Shown here one piece after another: positions 17,943-27,522 of a DNA stretch of 64,000 nt. Numbering within the stretch: position 1 is the stretch's first letter; each line of letters starts with the position of its first letter. The position numbers and the translations under genes were made by a program. Under the pieces are notes generated by a model. The model ran no database searches, was not told where the DNA came from, and saw nothing but the letters and a program-made list of their open reading frames with translations. Source of the DNA: Niastella soli (lineage in GTDB: Bacteria; Bacteroidota; Bacteroidia; Chitinophagales; Chitinophagaceae); the NCBI RefSeq assembly GCF_017742245.1, contig NZ_JAGHKO010000004.1, forward strand, positions 1,364,001 to 1,428,000, read 5' to 3'.

Positions 17943-20900
17943 ATGCCCCGACTTTCATCCGTATACTGCCTGCTGGCAGTATTCTTCGTATCCACCTGCA
18001 CTTACAGCCAGCAATCTATTCCCAAAACCTTGTTATGGCGCATCACAGGCAAAGGACTTAAACAACCATCTTATTTATATGGTACCATGCACCTTACCGA
18101 TAATCGCCTGTTCAATTTAGGCGATTCGGTTTACCGGGCTATTGAAAAGTCGGAAGGGCTGGCCATTGAAGTGAACCCCGATGAAATGGCCGCTTATTAT
18201 ATAAATAAAGCCATCGATGAAGCAGAAGGCACCAGCCTGAAGCAGTTATTGAATGAAAAAGATTATAAGAAATACAGTGATGCACTGGCCAAAAAGTTTA
18301 AAAAGCCGGCGGCTGAAATTACCACCGGGGATGTAGTGGCCGAGAAAAACAAATGGCTTCGTGAGTACATGGCAAAAGGCGAAATGCCTACTTTCCTTGA
18401 TGCCTACCTGTACAACATTGCCCGGCGACAGGGCAAATGGGTGGGCGGTGTAGAAGATATGTCAGATCAGGCCGGTCTGCTCGATCAACTCGTAGATAAA
18501 TCAGATATCGATTATATTCTGGCGGGCGATTCCTCCTATATAAATACCTCCAGCAATAATATGATGGAGCGAATGGTCAGGCTATACAGCGACCAGGACC
18601 TCGCCGGTATCGAGGCGATGACCGAAGATCAATCACATGGGTTCAAGGACCTGTTGCTGATAAAACGGAACGTAAAAATGGCGCGGCGCATCGACAGCCT
18701 TACCGCACTGCGCACCATGTTTATTGCCATTGGTTCGGCCCATTTACCCGGCGATAGCGGCGTTATTCAGCTTTTACAAAAACGGGGATTCACTGTAGAA
18801 CCGGTATTCTCTTTAAAAAAGACCAACGCCAAAGACTATACCTTTAAAGAAGTAAAATTTCCCTGGACGGAAACCGAAGACAAGGATGGCCTTTATAAAG
18901 TATCAATGCCGGGCAATGCCGCAAGCGTAAAGGTATTCGGGCTCATTGAAATGAAGTTCATGACCGACCTTTTCAACCTCTCGAATTACTGTACCATGGC
19001 AGTGGTGGGTCCACGCAGAGGTGTCAATAAAGACACACTAATACTCGAGGTGGCGCAACGGATCTTTCGCACAAAGGAAAAACTCCCGGCAAAAAAAGTA
19101 TACAACAATGGCATTGAAGGCAACGAATACCTGCATACCGTCATGGGCGAAAAATTGCGCCTACAGGCATTTGTGTATGAGAACGTATTGTATGTGGCCT
19201 TTATGAGCAGTGTTAAACAGGAAGCACTGACCTCAACCGATGCCGGGCAATTTTTCAGCTCTTTCATCATTACCAAAAAATTACCCGTATCAGCTGGTGC
19301 AAAGCCGTTTGTCGATTCAGTGATGGGCATCTCTTTTATGACGCCTGCCGAATTAACTTATAATAAAAAACTGAGCGCCGATCACAATGGCTGGCATATA
19401 AGCGCTTTTACCGGTACCGATATGGTTAATGGCATGTATATCTTTTTATATTCAAAAGATCTTACCCCCGGTCACTTTCTCAACAGTGATACACTTGTTC
19501 AAAGAGAGTTATTGAGATCTCTGGAGACGCGATATACCAACCTGCAAATAGATACGGTTCAACTGGCGGGATATAAAGGCCTTCAACTGCAAGGCACCAA
19601 TACCATCCAGGCTGGCCTATACATGAATGCCGTTTCGCTGATAAAGAACAATCGTAATATTGTGCTGATGGTGATCTCCGACTCACTTCACCAGCAAGCC
19701 CCTGTTACCCAAAATATATTTACGTCCCTGCGCGCAGTTCCTGCACCCGTTGTGCATTGGAGCACCCATATGTCAGCAGATTCTTCGTTCTCGGCCCTGA
19801 CGCCTGGTCCGTTCCGGATGAACGACCAAAAAGAGAGCAATCTCAGATTTTCATTCGATTCAACAACCGCCAGTTCTTATTACGCAGGCTCCGAAACCCT
19901 TTCAAAATATACCTGGTTCAAACAGGACAGCCTGTTCTGGAAAGAAAAAGTGAAACAGTATATCGGCAAAGACAGCCTGGTAAGCGAAACAGATATAGTA
20001 TACAACGGTCAGCCGGCTAAAGAACTATTGACTAATAAAGACTACAGTTATAGAAGGAGACGCATACTGTTGCATGGCGATCTGGTGTATGAAATATTTA
20101 TCACGGGCGACAAGGATTTTGTAAACAATGCCGATGCTACAGCCTATTTGAACAGTTTTACCATACATATTCCGCAAAAAAACAACCACTTTATAACGCA
20201 ATCCAAAGCAGCGATGCTGTTGCAGGACCTGGGCAGCCAGGATTCGTTGGTAAGTAGTGAAGCACGCCAGTTTTTAGATAATGCCAAATTTGACCGCGAG
20301 GACGTACCAGCATTACATCAGGCATTGCTAAAACAGTACCAGTCATCTTATGCAGACACCCTATCAGATTTTGTCAATTTGCAACTGGCAGAAACGCTTG
20401 GCCTGTTAAAAGATCCCACTACCATTGCTTTTGTAAAAGAACAATACCCTACTTTAATCAACGAAAAAGAATACCTCAAAAATACCTTACTGGCAACCCT
20501 GGCCCATTTTCATACGCAGGAAAGCTATACCTGCCTGGCCCAATTGTTGAACCAGTACAACCCGCCTACAGAAGGTCTCGCCTATAACAGTATAAGTGGA
20601 TTCAGGGACAGCCTGAGCCTGGTGGCACCCATATTTTCAACCATTCAAAAACTGGCAAAGGACAGTGCCAGCTGTGCAATTGTAGCAGACCTGGCATTGC
20701 TGTTAAAAGACAGTGGTTATATAAAACAGGAGCAAATTGCCCTGGCAGCAAACGATTATATCCAAACTGCCAGAAAATATATCCCTGCTTTTAAAAGGGA
20801 GGAATTCTACTTATCTGTCTATAACCTGCTAAAGGTGATCGGCAGCTTTAACAGCATCGCCGGTAATGATCTCTTAAAAAGTTACCTCACGGTAAAAGAC

Positions 20901-21365
20901 AATTACGTTAAAAAACAAGCCGTCCTGCAACTGCTCAAAAACAAACAGCCGGTACCTACTGGTGAGATACTGAAACTGGCTGCCGATGCGGACGTTAGGA
21001 TAAACTTCTACGATGACCTGAAAGAATTGAAGAAAACAACCCTTTTCCCCAAGCAATTTGCTACACAGCAGGCCTTTGGCGAATCAATCGTTTACGAAAT
21101 AGCCAGTGATGATTATGAAGTAAAAAAGATCACTTTCCTGGCAAAGAAGATCGCCAAACATAATGGCAAAAGTTACACCTTCTATTTGTACCGGGTAGTG
21201 CTTGAGGACGAGGAACCGGCTGGTTATCTTGGGGTAGCCGGCGGTTATACAACCGGCAGCACGTCACTGGAAGCTGAGGAAGCGCTTTCCGGCATTTATT
21301 GGGAAGAGACCTACAAGGAAACCAAAGTGAACAATTTGTTTAAAGCCTTTCTTGAAAGCAGGTAA
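17943..21365 (+). CDS. TraB/GumN-family protein with long C-terminal extension
   Basis: The 1140-residue secreted protein has a signal peptide (MPRLSSVYCLLAVFFVSTCT). Residues about 28-285 are a TraB/GumN domain: LLWRITGKGLKQPSYLYGTMH at the start and a late FIAIGSAHLPGDSGVIQLLQ with the conserved GSAHLPG. This fold is related to Tiki-type metal-dependent peptidases. The remaining 850 residues are not recognised: about 320-720 look beta-rich with repeated segments, and about 750-1000 are alpha-helical and HEAT-like. It begins 48 bp after the OstA-like gene and may share its transcript. Proteolytic activity and any role in envelope stress are inferences. Confidence 0.8.
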   Translation: MPRLSSVYCLLAVFFVSTCTYSQQSIPKTLLWRITGKGLKQPSYLYGTMHLTDNRLFNLGDSVYRAIEKSEGLAIEVNPDEMAAYYINKAIDEAEGTSLKQLLNEKDYKKYSDALAKKFKKPAAEITTGDVVAEKNKWLREYMAKGEMPTFLDAYLYNIARRQGKWVGGVEDMSDQAGLLDQLVDKSDIDYILAGDSSYINTSSNNMMERMVRLYSDQDLAGIEAMTEDQSHGFKDLLLIKRNVKMARRIDSLTALRTMFIAIGSAHLPGDSGVIQLLQKRGFTVEPVFSLKKTNAKDYTFKEVKFPWTETEDKDGLYKVSMPGNAASVKVFGLIEMKFMTDLFNLSNYCTMAVVGPRRGVNKDTLILEVAQRIFRTKEKLPAKKVYNNGIEGNEYLHTVMGEKLRLQAFVYENVLYVAFMSSVKQEALTSTDAGQFFSSFIITKKLPVSAGAKPFVDSVMGISFMTPAELTYNKKLSADHNGWHISAFTGTDMVNGMYIFLYSKDLTPGHFLNSDTLVQRELLRSLETRYTNLQIDTVQLAGYKGLQLQGTNTIQAGLYMNAVSLIKNNRNIVLMVISDSLHQQAPVTQNIFTSLRAVPAPVVHWSTHMSADSSFSALTPGPFRMNDQKESNLRFSFDSTTASSYYAGSETLSKYTWFKQDSLFWKEKVKQYIGKDSLVSETDIVYNGQPAKELLTNKDYSYRRRRILLHGDLVYEIFITGDKDFVNNADATAYLNSFTIHIPQKNNHFITQSKAAMLLQDLGSQDSLVSSEARQFLDNAKFDREDVPALHQALLKQYQSSYADTLSDFVNLQLAETLGLLKDPTTIAFVKEQYPTLINEKEYLKNTLLATLAHFHTQESYTCLAQLLNQYNPPTEGLAYNSISGFRDSLSLVAPIFSTIQKLAKDSASCAIVADLALLLKDSGYIKQEQIALAANDYIQTARKYIPAFKREEFYLSVYNLLKVIGSFNSIAGNDLLKSYLTVKDNYVKKQAVLQLLKNKQPVPTGEILKLAADADVRINFYDDLKELKKTTLFPKQFATQQAFGESIVYEIASDDYEVKKITFLAKKIAKHNGKSYTFYLYRVVLEDEEPAGYLGVAGGYTTGSTSLEAEEALSGIYWEETYKETKVNNLFKAFLESR

Positions 21366-21584
21366 CAAAACCGGAACAAACTAATTATTAGTTAAAAAAG
21401 CCGGGTATCATATTAAGAGTCAATTAGTAAATGCCTTTTGGCATTATTTTCGTCTTTATTGAAGAACCATTGATCAATACACCAGCTAATAACGTTAGGT
21501 GCGTGCAGAACGGCCAGCCGTATACGCCCTGGTTGCTGTTTGTAGAGATAGTATTTAGTCATTGAAAATCAAAAATTGTTTTTA

Positions 21585-22043
21585 ATGAAAAGGATCTCCA
21601 TAACCCTGCCCGTTATATTATTAGTTATGTTACTATGCCAACAAGCATCCGCCCAGGACTACCGGCTGGCAGGCGGTGTGCGGTTGGGCAACTCATCCCC
21701 CACCCTCAGCACTGGCATTTCGGTTAAATACTTCGCCACTGATAAAACGGCGCTTGAGGGCATTGTATCCTGGGGCAACCGTTTTGGTTTTGGCGGTTTG
21801 CTGGAAGTACACAACAAATTCAACACCCCCGGTTTAAGCTGGTTCCTTGGCGGTGGCGCCTATGTTGGCTTTGAAGACGGCGACACGTACCTGGGCCCTA
21901 CGGGCATTGTAGGGCTGGACTATAAATTCACCAATGCACCGGTAAATCTTTCCTTAGACTGGAAACCCGAACTCGACATTCTTCCTGATATCAATTTTGT
22001 GCCAGATGCCTTTGCGCTTACTATACGATTTACGTTGAAATAG
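21585..22043 (+). CDS. Small outer-membrane beta-barrel protein
   Basis: From the ATG at 21585 this is 152 residues; an upstream in-frame TTG at 21576 would add three residues and is unlikely. A signal peptide (MKRISITLPVILLVMLLCQQASAQ) is followed by alternating hydrophobic strands such as YRLAGGVRLGNSSPTL, ISVKYFATDKTALEGIVSW and WFLGGGAYVGFEDGD, with a C-terminal strand ending in Phe-Thr-Leu-Lys, as in small OmpA/OmpW-like barrels. The specific role is unknown. The TAG stop directly joins a GTGAGTGG repeat array. Confidence 0.8.
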   Translation: MKRISITLPVILLVMLLCQQASAQDYRLAGGVRLGNSSPTLSTGISVKYFATDKTALEGIVSWGNRFGFGGLLEVHNKFNTPGLSWFLGGGAYVGFEDGDTYLGPTGIVGLDYKFTNAPVNLSLDWKPELDILPDINFVPDAFALTIRFTLK

Positions 22044-22290
22044 TGAGTGGTGAGTGGGTCCCGACGACGCTTAGCGTGTCGGGTCTGACGACTCTGACGA
22101 GTATCAGACTCTGTCGGAGATGCCGACTGCAAGCGTCGGCCTTGCGGTTATTGTGACTAATAACTATCTGGCGCCGCTTAAAAATTTTCTGCCGTTTGCC
22201 GATTATTCATTACCAACTGCCTTCCCCTATCACCCCTATCAACCCTTTCACCCCCATCAACGTATCAACCTCCCCTCTTGTCAATTCCTG
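22044..22290 (+). repeat. Dispersed repeat element carrying the 28-bp core
   Basis: The order is GTGAGTGGTGAGTGGG array (22044-22059), hairpin of the form TCCCGACGACGC/GCGTGTCGGG, a second set of GACTCTGACGAG-type inverted repeats, the core at 22151-22178 (TTGTGACTAATAACTATCTG then GCGCCGC), a TCTGCCGTTTGCCG arm, and an array of TATCAACC/TTTCACCC words to about 22290. It fills most of the 426-bp gap between the outer-membrane protein and the DeoR-family gene; the remainder is the regulator's upstream region. Confidence 0.8.
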
Positions 22291-22338
22291 CAACCATACC
22301 GCCAAAACCATACATCCTACATATACTATAGCAGCATA

Positions 22339-22422
22339 AAAACGCATACGAAACAAACAATGCCCAATTATGCGTGTTATTCTGTAATTAAAACCGCATA
22401 TTCAATCATATTTATGCGTTTT
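22339..22422. promoter_or_regulatory. Cluster of inverted ATGCGT half-sites upstream of the DeoR-family gene
   Basis: AAAACGCATA (22339-22348) and its exact reverse complement TATGCGTTTT (22413-22422) are 64 bases apart. Between them lie TATGCGT (22369-22375) and AAAACCGCATA (about 22390-22400). Four related half-sites in 84 bases, 48 bases upstream of the start codon, suggest an operator, most simply for autoregulation by the downstream repressor. Confidence 0.5.
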
Positions 22423-22469
22423 CATGCCATATTTATTTTATATTTGAAGTACAACCCAATTTACAGATT

Positions 22470-23219
22470 ATGCTGAAAAAAGAACGTCAGGCATATATCC
22501 TGCACCAGGTGAACCTGCACAATAAAGTACTCTCCTCGCTCCTGAGTCACGAGATCCGCGTATCGGAAGACACGATCCGCCGCGATTTAATGGAGCTTTC
22601 AGATGAAGGGAAACTCATAAAAGTTCATGGAGGTGCCCTTTCGCACTCCTTTAACGATGTTATTTACTCGGGTTTGAGTGTGTATTCTCAAGATCAGAAA
22701 AAGATCATTGGTCAAAAAGCAGCTGCCCTGATCCAGGATGGCATGTTTGTACTCACCAGTGGAGGTACTACAATAATTGAAATGGCCCGGGCACTGCCCC
22801 CGGCTTTACGTGCTACCTTTATTTCAGGCAGCATTCCCGCCATTCTGGAATATATGCAACACCCCAACATTGAAGTAGTAATGATTGGTGACCGGGTGTC
22901 GAAAAACGCCAAGATCACCATTGGCGCGGAAGCTATTGCCAAGATCAAAAACATAAATGCCGATCTGTGCTTCCTTGGCATTAATTCCATCGACATAAAA
23001 CGCGGTACTACCGAAAATGACTGGGAAATTGCGCAGTTGAAAAAGATCATGATCGACTCCTCGCAAAAAGTTGTTTGCTGTACCATTTCAGAAAAGATCA
23101 ACACCCTCCAGCCGATCCATATTTGCAACCTGTCCGATATAGACATACTGATCACCGAATTGCCACCCGATTCACCGGTATTAAAACCATACATCGATGC
23201 CGGTATTCAGGTGCTCTGA
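22470..23219 (+). CDS. DeoR/GlpR-family transcriptional regulator
   Basis: The 249-residue protein has an N-terminal winged helix-turn-helix (about 1-57, with RVSEDTIRRDLMELSDEGKLIKVHGGAL, the DeoR signature). A C-terminal DeoRC sugar-phosphate sensor domain follows, related to the ribose-5-phosphate isomerase fold (SGGTTIIEMARAL, FLGINSID). Such proteins repress sugar or polyol catabolic genes until a phosphorylated sugar binds. No catabolic operon is adjacent, so the target is not apparent beyond a possible operator in its own upstream region. It ends just before a good terminator hairpin. Confidence 0.93.
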   Translation: MLKKERQAYILHQVNLHNKVLSSLLSHEIRVSEDTIRRDLMELSDEGKLIKVHGGALSHSFNDVIYSGLSVYSQDQKKIIGQKAAALIQDGMFVLTSGGTTIIEMARALPPALRATFISGSIPAILEYMQHPNIEVVMIGDRVSKNAKITIGAEAIAKIKNINADLCFLGINSIDIKRGTTENDWEIAQLKKIMIDSSQKVVCCTISEKINTLQPIHICNLSDIDILITELPPDSPVLKPYIDAGIQVL

Positions 23220-23260
23220 TAATTATTTTCCCATTGCGATCAACGATATTTCAGTTCATC

Positions 23261-23297
23261 AAAAGCTCTAACATTAACTGTTAGGGCTTTTTGATTT
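23261..23297 (+). terminator. Rho-independent terminator after the DeoR-family gene
   Basis: The stem AAAAGCTCTAAC / GTTAGGGCTTTT has one G-T pair and a seven-base loop ATTAACT, and is followed by TTGATTTT. It lies 42 bp after the stop codon. Confidence 0.75.
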
Positions 23298-23397
23298 TAA
23301 TGTACTTAGAACACTTTTTAAATAGCCCTTTTCACAAATCTATATCATACCTCATTACATATTGCTTTAATAATCGGTAGCTTTATATAACTGTAAA

Positions 23398-24114
23398 ATG
23401 GTGTTTATGAAACCTACGATCATTAACCATCCATTCCATGTCATTAAACTCAACTATTGCAGCGAAGGGCCTCTCAGCACCCTGGAACAGGAAGCCATTA
23501 CAAAATATGTGGAGCTGCACAACGGATCACAGTCCTACAAAGAACTATTGACCCGGTTACACATTTATTATACCTCAACCGATATTATATTGTTACACTG
23601 CCAGATCACCTTCAATAATCTGCAAAATGAGTATTTGTTACTAACGCCCATGTTGCATTACCTGCAGGAAGGCGGTCCGCTTACGGATAGTGAAATAGCA
23701 TCTATTGATGAAAGTGAACGCGTTTGTTACGATACACAGCCTTTGCTGACCCAGTTGCATAGCTTTAACAACAAATACGATAATTACATTGAGGACCTGC
23801 GGGTCACCGAACAGGAATTTGCTACCGTAGAAAAACAAAAGGAGAAACTGGATCAGTTGTTTGATGTTTTTGAAGAGCGCTATCTCTTCCCCATAATCAC
23901 GGATTATAAAAATAGGGCGATCGATTTTTGCCCCCTGCAGGAAAACTTCGATGATTTCAGGAGTGCCTTTTCAGATCTAACTGATTTTGCCGACAGTTTG
24001 TATGATGCCCGCGCCACCTTTCTTGATCAGCATATTCTATTACATAATAAAATAGTTGAACTGGATAAAGATATTTTGTCGCTTTTTGCGGCCATCAATG
24101 GAGATGCTAACTAA
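23398..24114 (+). CDS. Helical protein of unknown function
   Basis: I do not recognise a family for this 238-residue protein. It has no signal peptide or membrane segment, is acidic overall, and residues about 130-235 look like long alpha helices or coiled coil (YIEDLRVTEQEFATVEKQKE, LDQHILLHNKIVELDKDILS). The start ATG at 23398 follows an AT-rich region. Its 3' end overlaps the convergent SpmA/SpmB-like gene by 8 bp. The open frame, composition and lack of a better frame support it being real. Confidence 0.72.
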   Translation: MVFMKPTIINHPFHVIKLNYCSEGPLSTLEQEAITKYVELHNGSQSYKELLTRLHIYYTSTDIILLHCQITFNNLQNEYLLLTPMLHYLQEGGPLTDSEIASIDESERVCYDTQPLLTQLHSFNNKYDNYIEDLRVTEQEFATVEKQKEKLDQLFDVFEERYLFPIITDYKNRAIDFCPLQENFDDFRSAFSDLTDFADSLYDARATFLDQHILLHNKIVELDKDILSLFAAINGDAN

Positions 24115-25480
24115 TATTTCCAAAGAAAAGATAGGCCAGGATGATCGCTGTAATTACCCCTGCCAGATCGGCCAGTAACATGGTGCCAATGGCATAACGG
24201 GTATTCTTGATAGAAACAGCGCCAAAATACACTGCCACTACATAGAAGGTGGTATCAGCTGCGCCCTGAAAAATGCCGGATAGGCGACTGGCAAAGGAAT
24301 CAGGACCATTTGCGATCATAGTGCTCACCATCATCCCCCGCGCCGCACCACCGCTTAACGGGCGTATTAACGCGGTTGGCAGTCCATCTACAAACCGGGT
24401 ATCGGCCCCCAGGTAAGCAAAGAAGTTCTTTATGCCATCGATCACCACATCGAAGGTGCCACTGGTACGCAGCATACTTACCGCTACCAGTATACCTACC
24501 AGATAAGGAATGATGCGGATGGCGGTATCAAAGCCATTTCTGGCGCCATCGATAAAAGCATCGAAAATATCTATCTTTTTATAGATCCCGCCCAGCACGA
24601 TCAGCAGGAACACCAGCAATATCAGCCCATTACTCAGTACACCTGAAAAGTACTGAACGCCATTGGCATTGAGGGTGGTAATGTACCACACCAGCAGGCC
24701 CACTACCAAAGAAATTCCCAGCACCCACATAACGATAACCGGCTGCAGCAACCTGATCTTTTGCCTTAGCGATACAATGAACATGGCCGTCATGGTGCCT
24801 ACAAACGTCACGATCATACAGGGCAGGAATACATCGGTAGGATTGCTGGCATGTTGGGCCGCCCTGATGGCAATAACACTAACCGGAATAATATTAAAAC
24901 CCGCCGCATGTAAACACAGGAACATGATCTGGGCATTGGACGCCACCTCTTTTTGAGGATTCAGCTCCTGCAGGCTTTGCATGGCCTTTAACCCGAAAGG
25001 GGTGGCGGCATTATCGAGCCCCAGCAAATTGGCGGAAAAATTCATGATCATATGCCCCATGGCCGGATGGCCCTTGGGCACCTCGGGAAACAGTTTTGAG
25101 AAGAACGGTCCTATTATCCGCGATAGCAGGTTGATGCCTCCTGCCCTTTCGGCGATGCTCATAAAACCCATGAACAGGGCCAGCATCCCGATCAGTTCAA
25201 GACACAGCGTAACTGCGTCTTTACAGGTATCTACAATCCCATTGGCCACCTGTATCCTGGTCTTTACATCGCCGGCCCCTACCCGGCCACTGCTGTCCAG
25301 GGCCGCTACTTTTGCGGGATCGGCCGTAGCAACAGGACTCATCTGCACCTGCACTGAATCGCCTTTTTTGCCCACCACCATAGAGCTGAAGATCTGCTTT
25401 TCACCACAGGCGGCAAACTTAAAAACAGCCACTAAAATAGATATCAGAATAAAGGCGCTCCAGATGCGACTCAATGCCAT
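24107..25480 (-). CDS. SpmA/SpmB-type nucleoside-recognition (Gate) domain membrane protein
   Basis: The start chosen is the ATG at 25480 (MALSRIWSAFILISILVAVF), giving 457 residues; a longer frame to 25534 adds an unlikely N-terminus. Two homologous halves each carry Gate-domain features: SIAERAGGINLLSRIIGPFFS with NFSANLLGLDNAATPFGLKA in the first half, and IIPYLVGILVAVSMLRTSG with PLSGGAARGMMVSTM in the second. This matches a fusion of the SpmA and SpmB spore-maturation proteins, which also occurs in non-sporulating Bacteroidota. It has roughly ten membrane helices. The substrate is not known; a nucleoside or ion transport role is only inferred from the domain. Confidence 0.85.
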   Translation of the reverse strand: MALSRIWSAFILISILVAVFKFAACGEKQIFSSMVVGKKGDSVQVQMSPVATADPAKVAALDSSGRVGAGDVKTRIQVANGIVDTCKDAVTLCLELIGMLALFMGFMSIAERAGGINLLSRIIGPFFSKLFPEVPKGHPAMGHMIMNFSANLLGLDNAATPFGLKAMQSLQELNPQKEVASNAQIMFLCLHAAGFNIIPVSVIAIRAAQHASNPTDVFLPCMIVTFVGTMTAMFIVSLRQKIRLLQPVIVMWVLGISLVVGLLVWYITTLNANGVQYFSGVLSNGLILLVFLLIVLGGIYKKIDIFDAFIDGARNGFDTAIRIIPYLVGILVAVSMLRTSGTFDVVIDGIKNFFAYLGADTRFVDGLPTALIRPLSGGAARGMMVSTMIANGPDSFASRLSGIFQGAADTTFYVVAVYFGAVSIKNTRYAIGTMLLADLAGVITAIILAYLFFGNIS

Positions 25481-25546
25481 AAGGGAAATAAGATTAAGCG
25501 TTGAAGATAAAGGAATCCAGCCATATATTATCACCCGGTAATACCC

Positions 25547-25554
25547 TATCTTTG
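25547..25554 (+). promoter_or_regulatory. Candidate -7 element for ychF
   Basis: TATCTTTG is an exact TAnnTTTG match. The leader to the ATG at 25677 would be about 115 bases and contains an array of AACTTAAAACTTAAA words (see the repeat at 25562). No convincing -33 element was seen. Confidence 0.4.
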
Positions 25555-25561
25555 CGCGCCG

Positions 25562-25672
25562 AAAACCGTTCTCAGTTTTAGGTTTAAAGTTCGGAGTTTT
25601 TCAACCGGAAACCCCGAATTATAGGCTAACTCCTTAAAACTTAAAACGTTGAACATAGAACTTAAAACTTAA
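25562..25672. repeat. Word-array repeat in the ychF leader
   Basis: The segment has TTTTAGGTTTAAAGTTCGGAG on the left and an array of TTAAAAC/GTTGAAC/AGAACTT words on the right (about 25632-25672), ending five bases before the ATG of ychF. It has the same 7-8-base word style as the other arrays, but with AT-rich words. Membership in the same family is less certain. Confidence 0.5.
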
Positions 25673-25676
25673 AGAA

Positions 25677-26774
25677 ATGGCTTTACAAGCAGGAATTGTC
25701 GGATTACCGAACGTTGGGAAATCAACCTTATTTAATGCAGTGAGTAACAGTGCTAAAGCACAGGCCAGCAACTATCGTTTCTGTACAATTGATCCGAATG
25801 TTGGACTGGTTGACGTGCCGGATGCCCGCCTGCAAAAACTCGCAGAACTGGTTCACCCCGACCGGATCGTTCCTACCCAGATTGAAATTGTGGATATTGC
25901 CGGACTGGTGCGTGGCGCCAGCAAGGGTGAAGGTTTGGGCAACAAATTCCTGGGCAACATCCGCGAAGTGGACGCCATTATTCACGTGATCCGTTGTTTT
26001 GAAGACGAGAACATTTTACGTGACGAAGGCGCTATCAACCCCGTAGGTGATAAAGAGATCATTGATATAGAATTACAGCTGAAAGACCTGGAAAGTGTTG
26101 ACAAGAAGCTGAGCCGCATTGAAAAACAGGCCCGCCTGGATCCCAAGCTGAAAATAGAGTACGACGTACTCGTACGTTGTAAAGAACACCTGGAAAAAGG
26201 GCAAAGCATCCGCGGTCTTGACCTTACCAAAGAAGAACGCCCGGCCATCGCCGACCTGTTCCTGCTCACCGAAAAACCGGTGTTATATGTAGCCAATGTG
26301 GATGAAGCAAGTATGCACACCGGCAACAAATTCTCTGCGGCCCTGCAGGAAGCCGTTAAAGGTGAAAAAGCCCAGGTGATCATCATGAACAACAGCATTG
26401 AGGCCCAGATCAGTGAAATGGAAGACCCCGCCGACAAGCAGATGTTCATGGACGAATACAAAATGACCGAACCAGCGCTTGACCGTCTGATCCATTCAGC
26501 ATATAAATTATTGAACCTGCAAACCTACTTCACTGCCGGTGTGCAGGAAGTTCGTGCCTGGACGATCCACGAAGGCTGGAAAGCCCCTCAGGCCGCCAGT
26601 GTTATTCATACTGACTTTGAAAAAGGTTTTATCAAAGCGGAAGTAATTGCCTACAATGACTATGTTGCCTATGGTACAGAAGCAGCCTGCCGCGAAGCTG
26701 GTAAACTACGTATTGAAGGAAAGGAATACATTGTGAAAGATGGCGATGTGATGCACTTCAGGTTTAACGTGTAA
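25677..26774 (+). CDS. ychF: YchF/Ola1-family GTPase/ATPase
   Basis: The 365-residue protein has the usual family length. The P-loop is GLPNVGKST (about 9-17), the switch II region is [20 protein letters not shown], the NxxE variant of the base-specificity motif is NVDEAS, and the C-terminal TGS domain has the segment [18 protein letters not shown]. YchF proteins bind the ribosome and hydrolyse ATP as well as GTP; their role is in translation quality and stress response. It is followed by a strong terminator. Confidence 0.97.
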   Translation: MALQAGIVGLPNVGKSTLFNAVSNSAKAQASNYRFCTIDPNVGLVDVPDARLQKLAELVHPDRIVPTQIEIVDIAGLVRGASKGEGLGNKFLGNIREVDAIIHVIRCFEDENILRDEGAINPVGDKEIIDIELQLKDLESVDKKLSRIEKQARLDPKLKIEYDVLVRCKEHLEKGQSIRGLDLTKEERPAIADLFLLTEKPVLYVANVDEASMHTGNKFSAALQEAVKGEKAQVIIMNNSIEAQISEMEDPADKQMFMDEYKMTEPALDRLIHSAYKLLNLQTYFTAGVQEVRAWTIHEGWKAPQAASVIHTDFEKGFIKAEVIAYNDYVAYGTEAACREAGKLRIEGKEYIVKDGDVMHFRFNV

Positions 26775-26805
26775 GTAGAAATTTTCAATATAGTAAAGAG
26801 ATTAT

Positions 26806-26840
26806 AACGGTCCCGACTAATTCGGGGCCGTTTTTATTTT
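26806..26840 (+). terminator. Rho-independent terminator after ychF
   Basis: The stem AACGGTCCCGA / TCGGGGCCGTT is 11 bp with one G-T pair and a five-base loop, followed by TTTATTTT. It starts 32 bp after the stop codon. Confidence 0.9.
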
Positions 26841-26974
26841 AGCATTTTACCCCAAAGTATCCTTTATTTTTCCTCTCAGTGATAAACTTTAACAGCTAAA
26901 ATACGTTGTATGTACAATGATTCACAATGCCCTAATGGCTAGTTTGCCATGACGGCCATCTGAATGTTTTGTAC

Positions 26975-26982
26975 TAATTTTG
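26975..26982 (+). promoter_or_regulatory. Candidate -7 element with possible leaderless transcript
   Basis: TAATTTTG matches TAnnTTTG and lies only four bases before the ATG at 26987, so transcription would start at or within a few bases of the start codon. This is a pattern match only. Confidence 0.35.
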
Positions 26983-26986
26983 CACT

Positions 26987-27496
26987 ATGATAGATAATTA
27001 CAGGGATTTAATACCAGCCGATTTTGCCACAGATTCAAGAGTGTGGGTGTACCAGAGCAGCCGGCTGTTTATGATGAGTGAGGCATTGCATATTGAAGAC
27101 CTCCTGAACAGTTTTATCGCCAATTGGAATTCGCATGGCGCCCCGGTAAAAGGATATGGCAACCTGCTTTTCGGTCAGTTTGTTGTATTGATGGCCGATG
27201 AACGTGCTACGGGTGTAAGTGGCTGCAGTACCGACAGCTCCGTTCGGTTGATCAAACAAATAGAACAGTTGTTCAACGTAAATATGTTCGACCGGCAAAT
27301 GCTGGCCTTTATGGTAAAAAATAAAGTGCAAATGCTGCCTCTTTCTCAATTGCAATACGCAATCAATAATAATTTCATTTCCCCAGATACGCTTTATTTC
27401 AATAACCTGGTTCAAACAAAAGAAGAACTGGATAGTAAATGGCTGATCCCGGTAAAAGACAGCTGGCTGGCCAAACGGGTAACGCTGAGTTTGTAA
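26987..27496 (+). CDS. Conserved protein of unknown function (Bacteroidota)
   Basis: The 169-residue cytoplasmic protein resembles a conserved Bacteroidota family often labelled, without good reason, as an ABC transporter ATPase; it has no Walker motifs. Visible landmarks are VWVYQSSRLF near the N-terminus, a central SHGAPVKGYGNLLFGQFVVLM and the motif GVSGCSTDSSVR, whose Cys-Ser-Thr-Asp looks like a conserved site. A possible promoter lies directly before the start. I assign no function. Confidence 0.8.
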   Translation: MIDNYRDLIPADFATDSRVWVYQSSRLFMMSEALHIEDLLNSFIANWNSHGAPVKGYGNLLFGQFVVLMADERATGVSGCSTDSSVRLIKQIEQLFNVNMFDRQMLAFMVKNKVQMLPLSQLQYAINNNFISPDTLYFNNLVQTKEELDSKWLIPVKDSWLAKRVTLSL

Positions 27497-27522
27497 AAAA
27501 TGGTTGTGTAAGAAGAGAACTG

